Positions 1 to 14,050 of a DNA stretch of 15,000 nt are shown piece after piece. Under the pieces are notes generated by a model. The model did no database searches, was not told the DNA's origin, and was given only the letters and a program-made list of their open reading frames with translations. The DNA is from Salpingoeca rosetta (lineage: Eukaryota; Opisthokonta; Choanoflagellata; Craspedida; Salpingoecidae), in contig NW_004754918.1 in the NCBI RefSeq assembly GCF_000188695.1, positions 107,858 through 122,857 on the forward strand. The letters run 5' to 3'. Both the position numbers and the translations under genes were made by a program. The stretch's first letter is position 1. Each line of letters opens with the position of its first letter.

Positions 1-426
1 AACACTCACGCGCCTCCTCAACTCAAGCACACGCCTTTCCCCACGACGACGACCACCACCACCATCTGTGTTCACCTTGCTGTCCTCCTCCTCCTGGGGT
101 GTGTGGGTGTTGCGACGTCGTGTCTGGCGGTGGCTGCTGTGGCGCCTGCCAGTGAGCAGCTTGGCCGTGGCCTTTGTCATCGTCGACGCAATCGATGCGG
201 TGCGCGCAACAAACGTGCGGGGGCGCTCGCCAACAGAGTGCACGCTCACGGTGCAGCCAATGTCAGATCGATCTCGGTGAAGACTTCGTTCAACGCCGCG
301 CCCAAACACGACACTCACGCTTTCAATGAGGCTGCCACGTCCTCGAAGCTCCTCCTGCTCATCCTCCTCTGCGCTTCCACCACCACTGCTGCTGCTGTTG
401 TTGTTGCTATTGTTGTTGTTGTTGTT

Positions 427-516
<90 letters not shown>

Positions 517-2844
517 ATTGTTGTCGTTGGTTCTGTCTCTGCTCGTGTCGCGGTTGTCCTCGCAGCGACGGCGTGCATGGGTGCTGCCGCTGGTGCCGCC
601 GGCGCCATCCACAGATCGGCTCCTCCGACGCCGATGCTTTCCTCGTCCTCCTCTTCCTCCTCCGCGCTCATCTCTTGCCGTGGAACCGCCAACACTGACG
701 GCCGTGCTGCTGCAGCCGCTGCCGCCACGTCCACGCCGTGTGTCGCCCACTGCGCTTCCACTCCCACCATCACTGCCGACGCTGTGAGGCGTGCGTGTGT
801 GTGCCTTCCTGTCTCCTCTGTGTGTGCGCCCACGGTGCTCTCGTGATGAACGGTGGTCAGTCTTGCCAGCTGCCTTCGTGTGCTTGCCAGTCTTACCGCC
901 ACGAATGCCGCTGCCACCATCTGCAAGATCGGCAGCATCATCGTCGTCATCTTCGGAGGGCGATGTGGACGCTGTCGACCCCACCACGTCTTGGTCCTTG
1001 ACCGCTTTCATTGTAGGTTTCGTCTTACCGGCACGCTGCTTGCTCTGTATCTTTGTTTTCCCACCTTTTCCATGCCTCTTCTGCACCTTGTCTCTGCCGT
1101 GTTTCCGTCCACGTGCATCGTCATCCTCAATATCACCATCATCGTCGATACCATCAACATCAACTTCGTCACCCTCAGCGTTGCTTCTGCTGCCGTCGCC
1201 ATCACCATCACCATCATCACCATCACCATCATCACCATCATCATCATCATCATCGTCATCATCATCATCATTGTGGTTGCGCCGGTGTCTGCTTTGTCTT
1301 CTCCGCCTCCTTCTCCTCTCGCGGCGTGCATGCTCGCGTTCGTCCTCGTCAAGATCGCTGCTGCTGCCGTCCGTGACATCGCTCTCATCATGATCGTCGT
1401 CATGATCGTCGTCACCATTGCCACCACGCGTGCGTCTGCGTCTGTTGCGCCGCTGGACATCCCGCTCTCTGCGACTCTGCCTCCTCCTCCGCCTTCCGCC
1501 GCGCCGCCGCTGCGCGCCCCTCTCCCCGTACAAATCAATGTCATCGTCATCGTCATCGTCGTTGTCGCTGCCATGGTCGATGTTGCGCAGGCTGCCGCAG
1601 CACATGCAGCACAGCCCACCGCGGTCGCTGTCGGAGTCGGAGTCGTGGAGCATACCGGAGGTGCGGCGACGACGCAGGCCGCGCCACCCGCACAGGCGAT
1701 AGCAGCAGCGTGGCGGCGAGTTGCAGCAGCACATGAAAAAGGCGCAGATGATGCTCAGCCCCGCCAGCGAGCCCACCCCGGCAACCACGGCAATCTTCGC
1801 CTGCGTCACGGTGTCGCTGCTCGCAGCGTCGTCGTCACTGTCATCAGCAGAGTTGGTGAGGGTGGTTGGCGTTGGCTGTTTGTCCGAGGCGACAGGGGCG
1901 CACGTGGCGTCGACGGTCAGGTCAAACAGCATGTCGTTGAACTTGAGGCGGTTCCGCACAAACACCAGCAGGCCTTGCTGCGTCGGCCGGGACATGTTGA
2001 CAGAGAGGGTGCCTTCGCCGCGGCCAACCTGCTCCGTGCCTATGAGTGCAAACACGTCGATGATGGCATCGGTGTTCGGTTCGGACTCAGCGGCGCGAAT
2101 GGTGACGAGGTCGCCTGCGGTCTGGCATTGCGGCAGGCGAAACCAGCGGCCGTGGTCACCGCACGCCACCAGCGCTTGCTGCTGCGTTCCGTCGATGCGC
2201 TGCACGTCGTGTGCGGTGGTCGCATTGTTGAGGGCATCCGGGTGCAGCTTGGGGCACGTGCAGTCCTCGCTCGCGCTGTCGGCGGTGATGGAGATGGAGA
2301 GCGGGACGGTTCTGTTCTGCGTGACGACGGTGAGGCCGCACCGCCACTGCAACGGGAAAACCCCTTCCCCGGATGCGGACTGCGGCGTGACAAACTCAAA
2401 GTCAACGGAGAAGAACTCCTCATCGATGCTTCGCGTGGCATCCCACACGCGCGTGTTGGTGCCGTCCACCCGCAGCTCCACCCTTGCCGAGGAGATGGTG
2501 TCATATGTTGCCTCCAGGCGCACGGCGAGGGTGCTGCCACGGCAGGTGGAGAATGCGAGCGTCGGGGAGTCCTCCACAATGTCGTTCACGACCAGTGGCA
2601 GTGGTTGAAGCTCCAGGGCCTGCGCATCCTCGGGGGCGGTGGTTGTGAACTGGAGGGCTGTTGTTGTGGGCGGTGGTGCGGATGTGCTGCTGCCGTCCAC
2701 GGGGAAGGCTCGCACGCCGTTGTGATTCTTGTCCCCGTTGCTGATCACGACAAGAGCAAGCACGATGAGAGCAGAGGCTGCCGTCACAGCGCGCCACCAC
2801 CGCAGTGCATGCCGTGTCCTCTTTGCCGCCACTCTCGTCGTCAT
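1..2844 (-). CDS. Single-pass membrane protein with long charged, poly-Asn tail (C-terminus beyond left edge)
   Basis: I read 948 consecutive codons on the minus strand from the ATG at 2844 to the window edge with no stop, so the gene is 3'-partial. I do not recognise the family. Residues about 19-34 are hydrophobic (AVTAASALIVLALVVI) after a basic stretch, fitting a signal peptide or signal anchor. Residues about 35-349 look extracellular, with scattered Cys and three N-glycosylation sequons (NRT, NAT, NMS). Residues 351-371 form a transmembrane helix (IAVVAGVGSLAGLSIICAFF) followed by CCC, a possible palmitoylation site. The tail is Arg-, Ser- and Asp-rich with Asp runs, Lys-rich segments and a poly-Asn block. 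The frame is open upstream to 3129, so starts at 3069, 3084 or 3087 would add a Thr/Pro/Ala leader. I prefer 2844 because it puts the basic and hydrophobic segments at the N-terminus. A type I topology is inferred. It is divergent from the ARM-TIR gene. Confidence 0.75.
397..528. repeat. (GTT)n / (AAC)n tract coding poly-Asn
   Basis: This is a GTT-rich tract on the plus strand. In the frame of the minus-strand membrane protein it reads almost entirely as Asn, with an uninterrupted run of about 29 Asn at 430-516 and a few Ser and Asp interruptions at the edges. It sits in the predicted cytoplasmic tail. Confidence 0.9.
1201..1273. repeat. (ATC/ACC)n tract coding Asp/Gly run
   Basis: ATC and ACC triplets on the plus strand read as GAT and GGT codons in the minus-strand membrane protein, giving an Asp/Gly run in its tail. 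It is part of the coding frame rather than a separate element. Confidence 0.8.
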
Positions 2845-3157
2845 GCTGCGCTGTTTTGATGCTGGCGCTGTTGTTCGTGTTGGGGTGGTTGTCGGTGCTG
2901 TTGGTGCTGGTGCTGTGGCCGTTGTTGTTGGTGCTGGTGCTGTGGCCGTTGTTGTTGTTGGCGCTGTTATTGGTGCTGTGGCCGTTGTTGTTGGTGTTGT
3001 CGGTGCAGAGACTCCTGATAGCAGTGCTGTTGTCGGTGTTGAGACCCGTGCTGGTGTTGGCGCGTCCATGAAGACGCTCATCATCTCTGCGCAGCCACAG
3101 GGTACAGCGTATGCAAGCACGTCCACGACTCACTCAGTGAGTGTCAGTGCAAAGTGA
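2845..3157. other. Upstream region of the membrane-protein gene, with GC-rich minisatellite
   Basis: No separate gene is visible. About 2898-3000 holds three to four imperfect copies of a unit containing GGTGCTGTGGCCGTTGTTGT. The minus-strand frame of the membrane protein stays open through it up to a stop at 3130-3132, and would read as a Thr/Ala/Pro-rich leader if the upstream ATGs at 3069, 3084 or 3087 were used. It may equally be 5' UTR or promoter. It is part of the divergent intergenic region shared with the ARM-TIR gene. Confidence 0.6.
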
Positions 3158-3520
3158 TTGTGGCTCATGGTTCCCCGACACATGGTGAGTTGTGCATGTA
3201 GCGTCGCTGCGTGTGCTCTGCGTGTGCATGTAGTTTGCTATGCGTGTGCGCGCGAGTGTGCGTGTGTGTGGGTGTTGGTGTGTGTTGGCAGTGTGTGTTT
3301 GCGGTGGTTCGCCATCATCACAATCGCAGCAGTTGGTTGTGTAGTTCGGATTTGGCGCGGCAGCCGTGGCGGACACAATGTAAATTGTGGTGTCGGGGTG
3401 GATCCAATTCACCCTGCCTCCGCTGCTTCTGTGCTACAGCGGCTCCTTCCAAAACAGCAACACACCACCACCCACACACACCCACACACCCACACGACAA
3501 CCCCAGCCAGCCAGCCAGCC
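3158..3520 (+). promoter_or_regulatory. Leader of the ARM-TIR gene with possible 5' intron
   Basis: This is the 5' region of the ARM-TIR gene. A good donor-like site, GTGAGT, begins at 3185. It is followed by TG-rich sequence (about 3228-3302), then CA-rich sequence (about 3462-3495), then (CCAG)4 at 3503-3518, which offers four successive AG acceptors just before the ATG at 3521. This is the same TG-then-CA layout as the coding introns, so a leader intron is plausible. The plus frame is open from 3158, and in-frame upstream ATGs exist, so an N-terminal extension cannot be excluded. Confidence 0.45.
3503..3518 (+). repeat. (CCAG)4 next to the start codon
   Basis: Four perfect CCAG copies end two bases before the ATG at 3521. 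Each copy ends in AG, so the tract could act as a series of tandem splice acceptors. Its function is not shown by the sequence. Confidence 0.8.
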
Positions 3521-7764
<4,244 letters not shown>

Positions 7765-8325
7765 CCGCCGTGCGGTCACGGAAGGCGCACAGGAGTGATG
7801 GTGGTGGTGGTAGTGTTGATGGTAGTGGTTTTGAGGTGGTCTAACATGAAGCCCCCTTTGTGCTGCGACTACGACCTGCAGCACTCACGTGTGGCGCTAA
7901 GTGTGCGTGAATTACATTTGTACCTCTTATTCTGATTTCTAATGTGTGTTTCACGTGTTTCATGCTTAAAGTGTTCATAGCCGTGTCTTGTTGACTGTTG
8001 CTGACTGTTGATGTGCTGGAATTGCCAACTTGCGTGCATACTGTTTGGGCTGCCTTGTTGTATTCGGTTGACGTGTTGGTGGTGCACGGAGAAGGGGGGG
8101 GGGGAGGCAGTAGCAATGGTTGTGGGATGTGTAACAACAACAGTAAACGTTCGGCATGGACCACGGAACGGAACGTGAAGCAGGTTGTGGTGAAAGTGAC
8201 GCTGTGACTGACAAGAGCAGCAGTAGCAACAACAACATCAGCACCAAACAACCACATCTGATCGGCGCGGGCAATTGTGTGGTGTGATCAAGCCCGTGGC
8301 AACCGCTGTCTCGGCATCGCGCCCA
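7765..8325. other. Convergent intergenic region (3' ends of the ARM-TIR and TEX264-like genes)
   Basis: I see no coding region here. The first part should hold the 3' UTR of the plus-strand ARM-TIR gene and the second the 3' UTR of the minus-strand TEX264-like gene. There is a G-run at about 8095-8104 and GT/GGT-rich sequence at 7798-7830. I did not find an AATAAA hexamer in gene sense for either transcript in this interval. Confidence 0.6.
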
Positions 8326-9936
<1,611 letters not shown>

Positions 9937-10499
9937 TGTCGAAGGTCGTATGGGTGAAGTAAGGTCGAGTCAGGAGCGAGGAAATAGGGAAATGCACGTC
10001 CGCAGAAGCAAGGAAGCAGCCAGTGGCAGTGACAGGTTTGTGCAATGGAGGACAGCGGAGAGGAAAAACAGCGAAAGGTTTCCGTCAACGTTCCGACCCA
10101 AGGAAGAGCGGAAGACTTGTCGAGGAGTAAGCTGTGATGGCCACAAACAAAACATACTGCGACACAACGGCTGAGCGGCTTTGTTTGAGATTGACAACAA
10201 GATGTCGAGAGGGGTGGTGTGAGGTATGTCTTGGTGACATGACAGCCGTTTATGAACAAGAACCTCAGCACCTTCACCGAATCTCGCTACACGAATCTTG
10301 ACAGGCATGCATAGGTATAGGTAGCACAAACACACACACACACACATACAAAGAAGCAAGGAAGCAGACACCCAGACACTCATTGGAAGAAAGAAAACCC
10401 TCTCACCCCTAGCTCCCACAGGTCACACACACACACACGCACGCACGCACACGCACACACACGCACACACAGAATGTCCGTCTCTCCGGTGTCCTGTCC
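9937..10499. other. Intergenic region upstream of the TEX264-like gene
   Basis: No convincing coding region. In gene order it should hold the 3' end of the 10500-10898 gene and the promoter and 5' UTR of the TEX264-like gene. It contains CA microsatellites (about 10329-10348 and 10422-10471) and a perfect 16-base direct repeat (10004-10019 and 10352-10367). Confidence 0.6.
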
Positions 10500-10898
10500 T
10501 CATTCCTCCTCTTCCACTGTCTCAATCAGTCGCACCAACTCTGCACAAATCATGCCGTGCACCGCCTCCTCCGTCTTCACAAAGTACGGGCGTGCACAAC
10601 TGCCCTTGAACGGGTTCCCGCCCGCCTCCGCCAGCACCTTCACCCTGTCCATGCCTCTCAGCGCAGGCAGCACGCGCTCCAGCAGAAACTCGCACGCCAA
10701 CATGCGGCGCTGCATCATGTTGCTCTTGGTGGTGCACATCTCAAACGTTTTGATGAGGGAAGTCCAGTCATCCACCACACTGTGTGCCACCCGCTCGCAG
10801 TGTTCAATCTTGTCCAGTATGCGATCCGACCGTTCCGGAAGCTCACACAGCTCAACAGGATACTCGGAGCGAATCCCACCATCAACGACATCTATCAT
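10500..10898 (-). CDS. Unrecognised helical protein, about 132 aa
   Basis: From ATG at 10898 to TGA at 10502-10500. I do not recognise the family. The reading frame has coding-like codon use (many C- or G-ending codons, like its neighbours) and a mixed, mostly helical composition, for example SDRILDKIEHCERVAHSVVD, CEFLLERVLPALRGMDRVKV and a final LIETVEEEE. The opposite-strand frame is Ser-rich and typical of a shadow. The frame is open a little upstream, to a TGA before about 10920, with an AG at about 10908-10907 that could be an acceptor. Upstream, in gene sense, lies a GTATGT donor-like site (about 11105) followed by TG repeats, so a non-coding 5' exon is possible. It could also be the last exon of a gene whose other exons I failed to place. 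It lies just downstream of the RADX-like gene on the same strand. Confidence 0.55.
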   Translation of the reverse strand: MIDVVDGGIRSEYPVELCELPERSDRILDKIEHCERVAHSVVDDWTSLIKTFEMCTTKSNMMQRRMLACEFLLERVLPALRGMDRVKVLAEAGGNPFKGSCARPYFVKTEEAVHGMICAELVRLIETVEEEE

Positions 10899-11029
10899 GC
10901 GCACCCTCCCTATCCCACCACCACGTTTTCATCATTGCACGTGAAGGGCACCGATGTGTTTATGTTTGGCGTTTTTCATGTGGTTGTTCGCCCCAACAAA
11001 TCTTCAAACTATGTGCCAGTCCGCATGCC

Positions 11030-11068
<39 letters not shown>

Positions 11069-11259
11069 ACTCACACACACACCCACTCTCACATACACAC
11101 ATACTCCCCCCCCCCTCTCTCTCGATGAACAAGCAAGACACACCGCGAAGAGTCACGCTACACCACAGGTTCGCATCAAGTAACTAATCACGACCACAAC
11201 AACAATAACAACACCACGAACAACAAGAACAATCAACAGCGACGACGCACGTGCATGCG
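10899..11259. other. Intergenic or 5' intron region between the RADX-like gene and the 10500-10898 gene
   Basis: No open coding region is visible. It must contain the 3' UTR of the RADX-like gene and the 5' region of the next gene. It holds (AC)n at 11031-11066 with further CA-rich sequence to about 11100, and a C-run at about 11105-11114. In gene sense, the TG repeats directly follow a GTATGT, as in the coding introns of this window. Confidence 0.5.
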
Positions 11260-11415
11260 TCACGCCTTCTGCTTCCTCCCCGCACTTCGGGTCCGCTTTC
11301 CACGTGTAACAACACCGCCAGTTGCAGTGGTCTTCTTGCGCGATGAGCGTGTTGACACACCCGCGCCATCCTTTGACGGCGCCTCCTTTGATTCCTTACC
11401 ACCATTCTGCCGCCG

Positions 11416-11484
<69 letters not shown>

Positions 11485-12563
11485 TTGTTGTTGTTGTTGC
11501 GCTGCACTGCGCCCGTCAGTGCCTTCTTCGCCATTCTGCTGCGGTTGCTGCTGGCCAGCCTCGTTCTTGTGTTGCTGCTGCGGGCTCACAGCTGGCAGCG
11601 TATCTGTGCGTGGCGCAAGCACGGGCAGAAACTGGTCGGCAACAATCTCCACGCCGCCCGCGTCGCTGTTGGTGCGGAAGAGCGAGAGCCCAAACACAAT
11701 GCGGTGGCAGAACAGCCTGTGCACCAGCGTCATCACCGTGCTGACCCTGAAAATGAGCGTGCAAGCACACGAGCAATCGCACACGTGTGTGTGTATGTGT
11801 GTATGTATGTGTGTGTGTGATTGTGTGTGCGACGAAGTGCGAGGGTGTCAGACATAACACGTGTGCACTTCAATGCCTGGCAGCGCCGCCATCATGGTGC
11901 ACGCAGCACCAAACACAGCATTCCTGCTCGTACACCTCCACCCCCCCCTCTCTCTCTTGCCGGACCTGGTGTCTCCTGTCCAGCCGGAGAGGAAGAAGGG
12001 CGGGATTGCGTTGACCAGCATGTCGCGGCAGAGTTTGATGCGTGATGGCGTTGGATGCGGCGCTCCGTCCGGCACCAGCAGCGCATCCAGCGTCAGCTGC
12101 AGCAGTGGCGGCGTGTGTGTGTGTGTGCGTGTGTGCGTGTGCATGTGTGTGTGTGTGCGTGTGTGTGTGTGTGTGCGTGTGTGTAAGCGACTTGTGCGAG
12201 TGAGTGCAAGCCATCTGCACGGGTTGTGTACGTCTGTGAACGGGTGTCAACCACTTATTTTGTGCAATGGCAATACAAAAGGGGAGCATGCATGCGTGCA
12301 AGCACTGGTACAAGAACATTCCAAATGTGACAGCGTGGTGTGCCAGGGGTTGGCGCTGACTGGTGCCGCACCGTGCTGTTGAGGGAGCGGATGGTGAGCA
12401 GCCAGATTTGAGGCGGGGACTGCGCCAACGTCACGTCGTTTGGCTGCACACACCGTGTCAAACGCACATGGATAAAATGCAGTGAAGCACAGCCATCAGT
12501 CAAGTGTCCTGAACAGAGCACACAAGAACCACCACACACCACCATCACCACACACCACCATCA

Positions 12564-12619
<56 letters not shown>

Positions 12620-13578
12620 ACACACACAGCCATGCAGCACCCACCAGGAACTCGCTGGAGTCTGAGTAGATGTGTGCGTCGAGAGGGTTCGTTGGATTCT
12701 TTGTGCTGGCAATGGCCATGCCGCACTTGAAGTACCGCCACTGTTGTAATTGACGTGTTGATGTGGGAGATGAATGAACGGTGATGAGGGTGACGAAAAG
12801 CAATCGGACAGGGCATGGCGTGGTAGGTGACAATCCCAAGGTGAGACACGCACACACACACACACATACAGCATTGCAGGCTGAAGACTGTACGCACGGT
12901 GAAGGCGTCGAAGATGCGAGCACCAGAGCCCTTGCGCTGCTTCATGCCTGTGCGCGCGTGCTGCAGCCTGCTCTCGCCCTCCACAGCATCGCGCGATGCC
13001 AGCGCGGGCGCAACCGCCGTCGCTACCTCCTCCGTCTCCGAGGAGATGAGCGCTAGCCGCGTCACGTGCCCTGCCAGGGAGTGGCGCGTGCAGTCATGTG
13101 TGTGTGTGTGTGTGCGTGCGTGAGGGTGTGTATGAGGATGCATGTGTACTTGCGTGTTTTGAACTTGCGTGCTTGGTGTTGTTGTTGCTGTTTTCGCGTG
13201 TGCATAATGTCCATGGCCGCAGAGGAGAGCAGCAGCACAAAACGTTCATACACACACACACACACACACACACACAATGCGCACCTTGAATGTAGACATG
13301 CCGTCGCTCGTTCAAGTGCAGCCCTTGCACAATCTGAAAAAAAAAATGCGTCACAATTTACGCGTCAGTGGGGTTGGCAGCACACGCCAGCACACGACTG
13401 CACACAGTTTGGCACGCAAGAACACGCATTCACGCACACATACATACGCACCTGCTTGATTTCTTCTGCTGTGTGTATTTTGTCGCGTGTGGGCAGATCT
13501 GAGATGTGTGCGCTCACACGCGGCGGCTGCGGCCACGTGTAGAACCCGCCAATCCGCCCAAACTCTGCACGGCAGCGG

Positions 13579-13648
<70 letters not shown>

Positions 13649-13978
13649 GGTGGTGGTGGTGGTGGCACAGAAGACGTGAGGGAGATGATAAGCACAGCCG
13701 TGGCAGTGAGCACAGAATCGATGGGAGAGACAAGTTGACGAGGTGGATGTACGGATGCGATCATGGGCGTGATGGTGGCACTCGCATGCAAGATAAACAA
13801 AAACAAGCCTTTGACACCGCATACCGAGTGGAGGATCCGGTGTCCAGTGAACGAGACTCGCCACCTGCACAAGTGAAACATGTGAGGCCACAGCATGCGG
13901 GTCTGCAATGCGTTCGCACCGACAAAACAAAAACGAACAAAGACCAGAACCCTTACACTTGCATTTGCACCCATGTTT

Positions 13979-14050
<72 letters not shown>

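Noticed and set aside
853..2859. 668-codon plus-strand open frame
   Set aside because: Antisense shadow of the membrane-protein gene. Its composition is Ile/Val runs and repeats from ATC tracts, while the minus frame gives coherent ectodomain, transmembrane and tail features.
10474..10944. 156-codon plus-strand open frame
   Set aside because: Ser-rich shadow of the minus-strand gene at 10500-10898.
13579..13733. Poly-Asn coding extension of the RADX-like exon at 13452-13564
   Set aside because: The 40-base exon ends in phase 1, which fits the acceptor at 13566-13565 exactly and leaves the repeat in the intron.
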